Assembly: GCA_047638395.1 (NCBI GenBank)
Contig: JBLIMV010000001.1
Location: 203,852-267,851, forward strand
DNA: 64,000 nucleotides
Source: CAXBCP01 sp047638395
GTDB taxonomy: Bacteria > Pseudomonadota > Alphaproteobacteria > MPNO01 > UBA830
Reading direction: 5' to 3'
Each line of letters starts with the position of its first letter. Positions within the stretch are counted from its first letter, which is position 1. Under the pieces are notes generated by a model that saw only the letters and a program-made list of their open reading frames with translations, was not told the DNA's origin and searched no databases. Of this stretch, positions 53,746 to 63,707 are shown piece by piece. The position numbers and the translations under genes are program-made.

Positions 53746-54831
53746 ATGGAAAATCTTGATCAGCTACAGACTGACCTGCTCGCACAGGTAGAAGCGGCCG
53801 ATCTGGCGGCGCTGGAGGCATTGCGTGTCTCGGCGCTCGGCAAGTCCGGCTCTATCACCGATATGGTGAAAGGTATCGGCCAGCTACCACCCGAAGAACG
53901 ACGCGATGCCGGCCAGCAGCTGAACACGGTCAAGAACGCCGTCGCCGCCGCGATTGACGCGCGAAAACAAATTCTCGAAGCCGCGGCGCTGGATGCCAGC
54001 CTTGCCGAGGACCGCATCGACGTTACGCTGCCGGGACGTGCGCAGGCCGAAGGCCGTATCCACCCGATCAGCCAGACCATCGACGAGATGGTCGCAATCT
54101 TCTGCGAGATGGGTTTCACCGTCGCCGAAGGCCCCCATATCGAGACCGATTTCAACAACTTCACGGCGTTGAACATTCCGCCCGAACATCCGGCGCGCCA
54201 GGATCACGACACGTTCTATCTGCCGCCCGACGAAGACGGAAACCGCAAGGTGCTGCGCACGCACACGTCGCCCGTCCAGATCCGCACCATGATCAACGAG
54301 GCGCCGCCGATCCGCATCATCGTGCCCGGCCGCACGTTCCGCGCCGACCACGATGCCACCCATTCGCCGATGTTCCACCAGATCGAAGGCCTGGTGATCG
54401 ACGAGGCGACGCATATGGGCCACCTGAAGGGGTGCCTGATCGAATTCTGCCGCGCTTTCTTCGACGTCGACGATCTGCCGGTCCGGTTCCGCCCATCTTA
54501 TTTCCCGTTCACCGAACCGTCGGCGGAGGTCGATATCGGCTGTTCGCGCGAAGGCGGCGGGCTGACCATCGGCGCCGGTGCCGACTGGCTGGAAATTCTC
54601 GGCTGCGGCATGGTCAATCCGCATGTGCTTGAGAACTGCGGCATCGATTCCACGAAATACCAGGGCTTCGCCTTCGGCATGGGGATCGAACGCGCGGCGA
54701 TGCTGAAATACGGCATTCCCGATCTGCGCACGTTTTACGATTCGGACGTCCGCTGGCTGAAGCATTACGGCTTCGCGCCGCTTGATGTGCCGAACGTCGC
54801 GGCAGGTCTTACTGGGGGGCTGGTCCGATGA
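53746..54831 (+). CDS. pheS: Phenylalanyl-tRNA synthetase alpha subunit
   Basis: PheS is the catalytic class II subunit of the (alpha-beta)2 enzyme charging tRNA-Phe. The 361-residue protein has an N-terminal coiled-coil (about 1-85), motif 1 around EGRIHPISQTIDEMVAIF, motif 2 IIVPGRTFRADHDATHSPMF and motif 3 GFAFGMGIERAAMLKYGI. No good ribosome-binding site precedes the ATG at 53746, and a stem-loop lies directly before it. It overlaps pheT by four bases (ATGA). Confidence 0.98.
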   Translation: MENLDQLQTDLLAQVEAADLAALEALRVSALGKSGSITDMVKGIGQLPPEERRDAGQQLNTVKNAVAAAIDARKQILEAAALDASLAEDRIDVTLPGRAQAEGRIHPISQTIDEMVAIFCEMGFTVAEGPHIETDFNNFTALNIPPEHPARQDHDTFYLPPDEDGNRKVLRTHTSPVQIRTMINEAPPIRIIVPGRTFRADHDATHSPMFHQIEGLVIDEATHMGHLKGCLIEFCRAFFDVDDLPVRFRPSYFPFTEPSAEVDIGCSREGGGLTIGAGADWLEILGCGMVNPHVLENCGIDSTKYQGFAFGMGIERAAMLKYGIPDLRTFYDSDVRWLKHYGFAPLDVPNVAAGLTGGLVR

Positions 54832-57248
54832 AATTCACTTTCGCCTGGCTCAAAGAACATCTCGAAACCGACCGGCCGCTCGAAGACATCGTCGAAAAAC
54901 TGTCGATGATCGGCCTCGAGGTTGAAGGCGTTGAAGACCGCGCGGCGGCACTCGCGTCATTCCGTGTGGCGCATGTCGTGTCCGCCGAAAAACATCCCGA
55001 TGCCGACCGGTTGCAGGTCTGCCAGGTCGATTTCGGCGACGGCGATCCGGTACAGGTTGTCTGCGGTGCGCCCAATGCGCGCGCCGGCATGAAGGGCGTG
55101 TTCGCCGCATCGGGCGCGTATGTGCCCGGCATCGATGTGACGCTGAAAACCAGCAAGATCCGCGGTCAGGAATCGAACGGCATGCTGCTGTCCGAACGCG
55201 AAATGGGCCTGTCCGACGAGCATGACGGCATTATCGAGCTGCCCGAGGATGCCGAAATCGGCAGCGCTGCGGTTGACGTCATGGGCCTGTCCGACCCGGT
55301 GATCGAAATCGGACTGACGCCGAACCGCCAGGACTGCGCCGGTATCCGCGGCATCGCCCGCGATCTGGCAGCGGCCGGTCTCGGCACGCTGAAACCGTTG
55401 GATGCGCCGGAAGCGGAAGGCGGGTTTGAATCCCCCATTCAGTGGCAGCGCGACCTGCCGGGGGATGCAGCCGATGCCTGCCCGCTGGTCGTCGGCCGGG
55501 CTTTTCGCGGTGTCAAAAACGGTGCGAGCCCGCAATGGCTGCAGGACCGTCTGCGCGCCATCGGCCTGCGCCCGATCTCGGCCCTGGTCGATATCACGAA
55601 TTACGTCACGTTCGATCTTTCCCGTCCGCTGCATGTCTTCGATATCGCGAAGGTCGCCGGCAACGTGACCATGCGCCTCGCCAAAGACGGCGAGAAAGTG
55701 ACGGCGCTGGACGGCGAGGAATACACGCTCGATTCCACCATGACGGTGATTGCCGATGATAATGGCGTCGAGGCCATTGGCGGTATCATGGGCGGCGAGC
55801 CGTCAGGCGTCAGTGAAGACACCACGGACGTGTTCCTTGAAGTAGCCCTGTTCGATCCCATCCGCACCGCGACCAGCGGGCGCAAGCTGGGCATCATGTC
55901 CGATGCGCGCTACCGGTTCGAACGCGGCGTTGATCCCCAAAGCGCCTATTGGGGTGCCCATGCGGCAACGCGCATGATCCTGGACATCTGTGGTGGTGAA
56001 GCATCCGCGCTGACGGTCGCCGGCGAGATGCCTGCCTGGCAGCGTGAGGTCACCTTGCGCAAGGCACGGGTTGCCGGCCTTGGCGGTCTCGACGTGGCGG
56101 GTGACGAGCAGATGCGTATCCTCCGCGATCTCGGGTTCGATCCGGTCGATGAGGGTGACACGATCCGGTGCCAGGTGCCGTCCTGGCGCCACGATGTCGA
56201 TGGTGAAGCCGATCTCGTTGAAGAAGTTCTGCGGATCCGCGGCTATGACGATATTCCGGTCGTGCCGCTGGCGCGCCCGAACACGGTGGCCGCCCCGGCG
56301 TGGTCGCTCAGCCAGCGGCGCGAATCCGCCACGCGGCGCGCCCTTGCCGCGCGCGGTATGACAGAGGCTGTCACGTTTTCCTTCATGAAGCGGGAAACGG
56401 CAGAGCTGTTCGGTTTTTCGAATGATGCGCTGGTGGTTGATAACCCGATTTCCGCTGATCTCGATGCGATGCGCCCGTCAATTCTGCCGAACCTGCTGGA
56501 TGCGGCGCGCCGCAATGCCGACCGTGGCTATGCCGATGTCGCCCTGTTCGAGGTCGGTCCGAAATATTCCAGCGATGGCGAGGACGGCCAGGCGATTGTG
56601 GCGGCCGCCATCCGCACAGGCCGCACCGGTGAGCGCCACTGGGCGGACGCGCCGCGTGCCGTCGATGCGTGGGATGCGAAGGCCGATGCCATCGCCGCCC
56701 TGCAAGCCGCTGGTGCGCCGGTCGCTAATCTGCAGGTCACGACGGATGCGCCTGGCTGGTACCACCCCGGCCGCTCCGGTGTGCTGCGCCTCGGCCCCAA
56801 TGCCCTGGCATCGTTCGGCGATATTCATCCCGGCGTGCTGCGGGCGATGGATATCGACGGTCCGGCCGTCGGCATCGTCGTCAATTTGCATCTGATCCCG
56901 ACACCGAAACAGAAAAAGGCCAAATCCGGCGGGGCCGCGGCCCGGCCGTTGCTGACCCTGTCGCCGTTCCAGCCGGTCCACCGCGATTTCGCCTTCGTCG
57001 TCGACAGCGATGTCGCCGGAGCTGAGATCGTCCGTGCCGCGTCGGGGGTCGACAAGGCGCTGATCACCGACGTGCAGATTTTCGATGTTTATGAAGGCGC
57101 GCATGTCGGCGAAGGCAAAAAATCCATCGCCATCGCGGTCACATTGCAACCGGTTGACGCCACCCTGACCGACGAGCAGATTGACGCCGTCTCCACGAAG
57201 ATCACGGCGGAAGTCGAAAAACGCACCGGCGGCACTCTCCGGGGATAG
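54828..57248 (+). CDS. pheT: Phenylalanyl-tRNA synthetase beta subunit
   Basis: The 806-residue beta subunit has an N-terminal OB-type tRNA-binding domain (about 40-150; VVSAEKHPDADRLQVCQVDF), the B3/B4 editing domain (about 210-390), the B5 domain (about 405-480; PSWRHDVDGEADLVEEVLRI), the catalytic-like core, and a C-terminal anticodon-binding FDX-ACB domain (about 712-806; SPFQPVHRDFAFVVD). Length is standard. It is co-translated with pheS. Confidence 0.98.
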   Translation: MKFTFAWLKEHLETDRPLEDIVEKLSMIGLEVEGVEDRAAALASFRVAHVVSAEKHPDADRLQVCQVDFGDGDPVQVVCGAPNARAGMKGVFAASGAYVPGIDVTLKTSKIRGQESNGMLLSEREMGLSDEHDGIIELPEDAEIGSAAVDVMGLSDPVIEIGLTPNRQDCAGIRGIARDLAAAGLGTLKPLDAPEAEGGFESPIQWQRDLPGDAADACPLVVGRAFRGVKNGASPQWLQDRLRAIGLRPISALVDITNYVTFDLSRPLHVFDIAKVAGNVTMRLAKDGEKVTALDGEEYTLDSTMTVIADDNGVEAIGGIMGGEPSGVSEDTTDVFLEVALFDPIRTATSGRKLGIMSDARYRFERGVDPQSAYWGAHAATRMILDICGGEASALTVAGEMPAWQREVTLRKARVAGLGGLDVAGDEQMRILRDLGFDPVDEGDTIRCQVPSWRHDVDGEADLVEEVLRIRGYDDIPVVPLARPNTVAAPAWSLSQRRESATRRALAARGMTEAVTFSFMKRETAELFGFSNDALVVDNPISADLDAMRPSILPNLLDAARRNADRGYADVALFEVGPKYSSDGEDGQAIVAAAIRTGRTGERHWADAPRAVDAWDAKADAIAALQAAGAPVANLQVTTDAPGWYHPGRSGVLRLGPNALASFGDIHPGVLRAMDIDGPAVGIVVNLHLIPTPKQKKAKSGGAAARPLLTLSPFQPVHRDFAFVVDSDVAGAEIVRAASGVDKALITDVQIFDVYEGAHVGEGKKSIAIAVTLQPVDATLTDEQIDAVSTKITAEVEKRTGGTLRG

Positions 57249-57320
57249 CACTCCTTATTCCGGCCACAATCTCGGGCGATCTTTCAATCCGGTTTTTCGG
57301 GATTGAGAGGGGTATCCGGA

Positions 57321-57500
57321 ATGTACAGGCGTTCGCTACGCCCGCGGTGGCGGGAAATAACCGCATCCGTGCTTGTTATTGCCGTTCTTCTGCCGGCAGC
57401 CGGTTTTCTGGCAGAGGATGCCAGCGGGCCCGGCATTCACTATCTGGACGAACTTCAGGGGGAAGACCTCCGTGGTATAGATCTTGTCTGGTATGGCTGA
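57321..57500 (+). CDS. Small single-helix membrane or secreted protein, hypothetical
   Basis: ATG at 57321 opens a 59-codon frame beginning MYRRSLRPRWREITASVLVI, with one hydrophobic segment (about 14-30) that could be a signal anchor, followed by an acidic tail (LDELQGEDLRGIDLVWYG). A purine-rich GAGAGGGG lies 10 bp upstream. No family is recognised. It sits in the pheT-lepA gap; 57501-57724 shows nothing else identifiable. Confidence 0.4.
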   Translation: MYRRSLRPRWREITASVLVIAVLLPAAGFLAEDASGPGIHYLDELQGEDLRGIDLVWYG

Positions 57501-57724
57501 TCTACACGCATTTCGGCCTGCCGAGGACTGAATCCGCGTGCCAGGACGCGATATCTCACCTGCCTGGATAAGACGTTTTGCTGCCAGATTCAGGGCAACA
57601 AACGCTTCTATACCGGGCGATCCGGACGATCTTTTGAGCAGGCGCGGTCTTTCGGCCTGTATTTAGCGCCGCGCCGCTCAGATTGCTTGCTCCCAAGCCC
57701 CGTCCACCCTATGTTCCGCGCGCC

Positions 57725-59527
<1,803 letters not shown>

Positions 59528-59593
59528 CGCCCGTTCTCTCGGCATTTGCGGGTCGCCGTGGGCTTTCCAGAGGAATTCGTCACTATTCATTTT

Positions 59594-59703
59594 GTCATCC
59601 CGGCCTTGTGCCGGGATCCAGTTCTCCTGTCCGAGAACCGGTCTTTCAATGTCTGGACCCCGGCACGGGCCTGTCCCGGCCTTGATCCGGGGGCCCGGGT
59701 GAC
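59594..59703. repeat. Dispersed palindromic repeat, copy 2
   Basis: It begins GTCATCCCGG and ends CCCGGGTGAC, with internal CCCGGCCTTGTGCCGGG and CCCGGCCTTGATCCGGG palindromes. It is the same family as 52773-52853 but longer by an extra internal palindrome. Confidence 0.85.
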
Positions 59704-59753
59704 AGAGGTATTAATCTGAAAAGATGGCGGTGTGTATCGCGGGCGCAGCGCCC

Positions 59754-60077
59754 CTACCGCCGCAGCCCCGTCGGGCGGCCGCGGTCGCGGCAGAACCAGG
59801 CCAGTGCAACGCCGGGCAGGCCGAAAACCAGCCAGGCCGGTGCGGTCAGGATGTTCTGAATGATGCCTTCCCAGAGCCACGCCCAGACATATCGCTGGAC
59901 GACCGCCTGGGAGACATTGAGCGACGCGGTGCCCATCGCCTGGTCGAGGCGGAACCATATTTCACCCAGCGCGATCAGCCGGTACCCTTCGCCCTCCAGC
60001 GCATTCAGCGCCTCGTGTCCGATCAGGACAAGCGCCAGTGCGAGCAGCACCCAGCCGATTATGCGTCCGGTTTTCAT
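59754..60077 (-). CDS. Two-helix membrane protein of unknown function
   Basis: From ATG 60077 the protein has 107 residues. A first helix lies at about 5-24 (IIGWVLLALALVLIGHEALN) and a second at about 78-97 (ILTAPAWLVFGLPGVALAWF), separated by a loop with aromatic residues. I recognise no named family. The start codon lies in a tandem 11-bp duplication (ATGAAAACCGG twice), which also creates an upstream ATG whose 4-codon frame overlaps this start as ATGA. It is convergent with lepA. Confidence 0.65.
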   Translation of the reverse strand: MKTGRIIGWVLLALALVLIGHEALNALEGEGYRLIALGEIWFRLDQAMGTASLNVSQAVVQRYVWAWLWEGIIQNILTAPAWLVFGLPGVALAWFCRDRGRPTGLRR

Positions 60078-60198
60078 CCGGTTTTCATGACCTGTTTTTC
60101 CAACCCGTTTGGCGCAGACTACCATAGGCCGGAAACGTCTGGAAACCGCCCGTTTCGACTTGCATCAAAGGGGGCATTTCGTCATTATCCGCCGCCGT

Positions 60199-60288
60199 GG
60201 ACGGGTGGCCGAGTGGTTGAAGGCGCACGCTTGGAAAGCGTGTATGCGGGTAACCGTATCGTGGGTTCGAATCCCACTCCGTCCGCCA
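60199..60288 (+). tRNA. tRNA-Ser (anticodon GGA)
   Basis: A 90-nt class II tRNA folds completely. The acceptor stem GGACGGG pairs with TCCGTCC (last pair G-U), with discriminator G and an encoded CCA. The anticodon stem CACGC/GCGTG carries loop TTGGAAA with anticodon GGA at 60233-60235. There is a long variable arm (about TATGCGGGTAACCGTATC) and T-arm GTGGG-TTCGAAT-CCCAC. It reads UCC and UCU serine codons. Confidence 0.97.
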
Positions 60289-60452
60289 ACTAGTCCCGGC
60301 ATTTGCCGTCTCCGGAAGTATTTCCCTGAAAACCCCGGTATTCCCGGGCATTTGCCGACCTTTATTTCGGCAGAGACCGTCTCTGTCGGGGTACATCTGC
60401 GATATACTCACACCGGTCTCTGTTCGGGGATTTTCCGGTTCGGTTTCCCTGC

Positions 60453-60637
60453 TAACAGGGAAATTAACAAGGAATTTAATGAATCTCGGCGTTTTCGATG
60501 CGCGAGAAGGCTAAATAAGGGCGTAATTCCAAGGGCTTGACGGTAAATTCCCCGGCTGCATTAACAGGGAATTTTTCCGCGTTAACAGGGAAAAGTTTTG
60601 ACGGTAGCAGGGATCCGGAATCCGGTAACAGAGAATT
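60453..60637. repeat. Iterated TTAACAGGGAAWTT motifs at the edge of the mobile region
   Basis: Copies are found at 60453 (TAACAGGGAAA), 60464 (TTAACAAGGAATTT), 60561 (TTAACAGGGAATTT), 60582 (TTAACAGGGAAAAG) and 60625 (TAACAGAGAATTT), with a weaker one near 60603. All are in the same orientation. They occupy the gene-free 370 bp between tRNA-Ser and the recombinase. That gap also holds the dyad CAGAGAC-C-GTCTCTG (60371-60385) and no convincing gene. Confidence 0.8.
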
Positions 60638-60658
60638 TCTGCGCGGAATGTCGAGGTT

Positions 60659-62314
60659 TCAGAGACCCGACATCCAGGCCCGCTGGTCGGCCCAGAGAGG
60701 TCGGTGGCGCGACCGGATCAACCGGTCCGAGGTCAGGGTTGCCGGCTGGCGACCCTCGACGATCGCCCGGACAATATCGGGCGCCAGAAAAGCAAGATCG
60801 ACGAGGTGGGCAACCCGTCGCTGGGATATACCTTCACGTTCGGCAATGGCCTGCATGGTCGCGCCGGTCTTGATCTCCTCTAACCAGCTCCAGCCCCGTG
60901 CGACGTTTCCGAGAAGTGTGCCGTCGACACCCGTCGAGCTGTCTCCAAGGACAAGCCGGGCTTCGACCCCGCGACGACGCAGCGTGAAGTCGCCTGTCAG
61001 GGTCAAAGCATCAGGGTTGATGTGATCCTGCATGACACCGAGGTGCTCGGCGAGATTCCCGTGATCAAGCGTGACCGACAGGCTTCCCTGCTCGATGCGA
61101 CCGGATTGAATGATCGCGCTCAGTGTTTTCCCCCGGTCGGGACCTGTCAGCGCAGCAGCGAGTCCCTGCGCTATGGAGGACAATCGTTGCAGCACATCGG
61201 GAGGCGCATCCCTGACCAGTCCCTGCACCGACAGCTGCGTCGCAAGCGAATTGGCGACCAGACGGGCCACCGCGGTTTCGAGTGCAGCGGCGGGAAGCCG
61301 CCAGCCGCCGGTATCGCGCTCCCCGCTGCAGGCAACAAGCCGGCGCGAGATATAGTAACGGTGACGCTTGCCGCGCCGGACCGCATGGGACGGCGTCAGG
61401 CGGTCTCCGGTCTCGTCAATAAATTTGCCCGCCAGCGGGGACGATGTCGCTGATGGTGTCTTCGCCCTGGCGCCGCGCTTGTTAGATGCCAGCTTTTCCC
61501 TGACGGCATCGAATGTATTGCGATCGATGATCGCCGGGTGCAGACCGGGCCAGGTAAGCGTCTTGTGCCGGATCTCGCCGACATAGACCGGGTTGGAAAG
61601 AAGATGAAAGAGCCTGCCGCGGCTGAAGGTCACCCCGCCGGAAGATCGACCGTTCGCGAATACATGTTTTTTGCTGACGAGTCCCAGACGGTCGGCTTCT
61701 GTCTTTACCAGCCGTACACTGCCGAGTTCGAGATAGAGCCGGAATATCGTCCGGACCGTTGCCGCTTCGGTCTCGTTGATGACAAGGGTGCGGTCGCGGG
61801 AGTCGTATCCGAGCGGTACCCGGCCGCCCATCCACATCCCCTTTTTCTTTGATGCGGCGATCTTGTCGCGAATGCGCTCGGCCGTGACCTCGCGCTCGAA
61901 CTGGGCGAAGGACAACAGCACGTTAAGCGTCAACCGGCCCATGCTGGTGGCGGTATTGAACTGCTGGGTCACGGACACGAACGAAGCCCCGGTCCTGTCG
62001 AAGCGGTCAACCAGTTTTGCGAAGTCGGCAAGCGAGCGTGTCAGGCGGTCCACCTTGTAGACGACCACAAGATCGACCTTGCCGTCATCGATATCGGCGA
62101 GCAGCCGATGCAGTGCCGGGCGTTCCAGCGTGCCGCCGGAGATGCCGCCATCGTCGTACCGATCGGGCACCAGCTTCCACCCTTCACCTTTCTGACTGGC
62201 GATGTAGGCGGTACAGGCCTCGCGCTGGGCGTCCAGCGAGTTGAAATCCTGCTCGAGGCCCTCTTCGGAGGATTTGCGGGTATAGATCGCGCAGCGGACC
62301 GGTTTTTTCTGCAT
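60659..62314 (-). CDS. Large serine recombinase
   Basis: The 551-residue protein has an N-terminal resolvase/invertase domain (about 5-150), with the catalytic serine in CAIYTRKSSEEG (about Ser15) and the conserved VVYKVDRLTRSLADF and LNVLLSFAQFEREVTAERI. A Recombinase domain follows (about 165-280; GGRVPLGYDSRDRTLVINET, YVGEIRHKTLTW). In place of the classic zinc ribbon there is a GDRLTPSHAVRRGKRHRYYI segment. The C-terminal part ends with a helix-turn-helix-like AIAEREGISQRRVAHLVDLA. ATG at 62314 shares one base with the DUF2924 stop. Enzymes of this group insert phages or integrative elements; the target site is unknown. Confidence 0.95.
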   Translation of the reverse strand: MQKKPVRCAIYTRKSSEEGLEQDFNSLDAQREACTAYIASQKGEGWKLVPDRYDDGGISGGTLERPALHRLLADIDDGKVDLVVVYKVDRLTRSLADFAKLVDRFDRTGASFVSVTQQFNTATSMGRLTLNVLLSFAQFEREVTAERIRDKIAASKKKGMWMGGRVPLGYDSRDRTLVINETEAATVRTIFRLYLELGSVRLVKTEADRLGLVSKKHVFANGRSSGGVTFSRGRLFHLLSNPVYVGEIRHKTLTWPGLHPAIIDRNTFDAVREKLASNKRGARAKTPSATSSPLAGKFIDETGDRLTPSHAVRRGKRHRYYISRRLVACSGERDTGGWRLPAAALETAVARLVANSLATQLSVQGLVRDAPPDVLQRLSSIAQGLAAALTGPDRGKTLSAIIQSGRIEQGSLSVTLDHGNLAEHLGVMQDHINPDALTLTGDFTLRRRGVEARLVLGDSSTGVDGTLLGNVARGWSWLEEIKTGATMQAIAEREGISQRRVAHLVDLAFLAPDIVRAIVEGRQPATLTSDRLIRSRHRPLWADQRAWMSGL

Positions 62315-62742
62315 CAGATGTTCCTGACGCCGAAGAAGCGCGGGCCGGACCATCTGGTGCCGGTGATTGCGCGCGCTATTACGGACAAGGATCGGTGGCG
62401 TTCCCCGCGCCAGAGGTAGCTATCTTCAAGCACATCGACCTCGTGCAGGACGCCATTCCATTCGCGGACGAGGCGGGTGCCACGGGCAGGCAAGGCGCTT
62501 CCTGATACCGTCCCCCCGGTCTTTGCGGCTGTTTTAAGTGCCCGGATCGTGCGGGGGGAAAGGCCGCTACTGGCCCCGACCTGCAGTTCATAGGCGATGG
62601 CCTTTTCCATAAGGGCGCGCGACAAGTGTGGCGGCGCGTCTTTTTTGAAGGCCAATCGCCAGCGCGCCAGCAGGTCTGATCGATCGAGCTCTTCAAGGGC
62701 AGCGATTTCACGCTCGATCCGGGAATTGTCAGTACCCTTCAT
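62314..62742 (-). CDS. DUF2924 domain protein
   Basis: The 142-residue protein matches the DUF2924 family. It has an N-terminal helix (IEREIAALEELDRSDLLARW), a middle region and the typical C-terminal core ARGTRLVREWNGVLHEVDVL, LWRGERHRSLSVIARAITGT and RWSGPRFFGV. DUF2924 proteins are regularly encoded directly upstream of serine recombinases in alphaproteobacterial elements, probably as a recombination accessory or directionality protein, but no function has been demonstrated to my knowledge. The start overlaps the DUF3489 stop (ATGA) and the stop overlaps the recombinase start, so the three genes form a tight translational unit. Confidence 0.88.
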   Translation of the reverse strand: MKGTDNSRIEREIAALEELDRSDLLARWRLAFKKDAPPHLSRALMEKAIAYELQVGASSGLSPRTIRALKTAAKTGGTVSGSALPARGTRLVREWNGVLHEVDVLEDSYLWRGERHRSLSVIARAITGTRWSGPRFFGVRNI

Positions 62743-62990
62743 TGTATCGCTCCGGACGGTGTACCGGACAGCCTGTAGCGCGATCCGCCCTGTTTGCCCG
62801 GCGGCAGCTTCTCGATCGCGTAGCCGGCCTTTCCGAGCCGCGACAGCGCCGCGCGGGTCGAATGGTGCTGCCAGCCCAGCTTGCCGCTCAGCGCCGCGAT
62901 ATCGTGGCCTGAGCGGGATTTCAGCAACCGGATCAGCCGATCGCCTTTGGTTGCCGGCCTGGTCGACGTTTTTGCGGGTTTCTTCGCCAT
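62739..62990 (-). CDS. DUF3489 domain protein, copy A
   Basis: The 83-residue basic protein begins MAKKPAKTSTRPATKGDRLI and contains the DUF3489 core, a small winged-helix-like unit: LLKSRSGHDIAALSGKLGWQ, HHSTRAALSRLGKAGY and KQGGSRYRLSG. It is likely DNA-binding. It heads the DUF3489-DUF2924-recombinase operon and overlaps DUF2924 by four bases. A second, divergent family member lies 322 bp upstream. Confidence 0.85.
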   Translation of the reverse strand: MAKKPAKTSTRPATKGDRLIRLLKSRSGHDIAALSGKLGWQHHSTRAALSRLGKAGYAIEKLPPGKQGGSRYRLSGTPSGAIQ

Positions 62991-63312
62991 GATTCACCTC
63001 TGTGTCTGGCCGCGGGAGAGTCCGAAGGCCTTGCACCGAGGTGAGCCCGGACTGCACGGGCGTCGCGGCGAGAAACGGTTAGAGGTGCTGCGCCGCGTCT
63101 GCACAGGAACGCTCTGTCGCGTACCGAAGTCAACCACAGGCGTCCGCCTGCAGGCGGTGTGCAATCGACCGGATAAGGAACAGCCGCCCGATCCCGGGCG
63201 GCGGTGGTCGTCCATGGTGCTCTTCCCGGCGGAATTTGAGATCAGTGGTCGGTATATCGGGAAGGAACACATTTTTCCGCGAGATCCCGCGGCGGTACTC
63301 TTCTGCACAAAA
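62991..63312. other. Gene-free interval between two DUF3489 genes
   Basis: I find no convincing gene here. It holds the palindrome CCGCCTGCAGGCGG (63144-63157) and the stem GCCGCCCG/CGGGCGGC with loop ATCC (63183-63202). Neither has a T-run. They may be binding sites or a weak transcript end for the upstream DUF3489 gene. Confidence 0.5.
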
Positions 63313-63588
63313 TCACGCGTCGATACCCTTTGCAATGCGATACACTCGCCCGCGTTTCCCTTCCGGCACCGACGTTACAGGCAGCCCGTATTTGCGCTTC
63401 AGGGCACCGCTGGTGGCGCCCCGGATGGAATGGGGTGGCCATCCCGTTGCAACCTTCAGATCGTCGATAGTTGCGCCACCCCGTCGGCGGAGCAGCTTTG
63501 CAATGATGGCGTGTTTGCCCGTTGGCTGGCGGACCGGTTCGGGCGAACCGGTATCGATGGTGGTTTCGGGTGCTGGAGTATTCGGCAT
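63313..63588 (-). CDS. DUF3489 domain protein, copy B
   Basis: The 91-residue protein from ATG 63588 (GAGGAG 6-7 bp upstream) has a disordered N-terminus and the DUF3489 core AIIAKLLRRRGGATIDDLKV, TGWPPHSIRGATSGALKRKY and a final KRGRVYRIAKG strand. This is a winged-helix-like, probably DNA-binding unit. It is closer to the classic DUF3489 sequence than copy A. Both copies are transcribed toward the recombinase. Confidence 0.87.
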   Translation of the reverse strand: MPNTPAPETTIDTGSPEPVRQPTGKHAIIAKLLRRRGGATIDDLKVATGWPPHSIRGATSGALKRKYGLPVTSVPEGKRGRVYRIAKGIDA

Positions 63589-63707
63589 GGAGGCCTCCTC
63601 GATTTTGCGCCCGGCACTGATCGCCAGGTGCCCCACCGAGATGGCCCCGCCAATAAATCGGTCGGGGCGACCGGTCCGCCATTCATGGCTTCCCGGTCGC
63701 CCGATCC

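Noticed and set aside
60085..60411. Minus-strand open frame across tRNA-Ser, with the peptide WDSNPRYGYPHTRFPSVRLQ
   Set aside because: This is the familiar false protein read from the complement of a tRNA-Ser gene; the tRNA folds perfectly.
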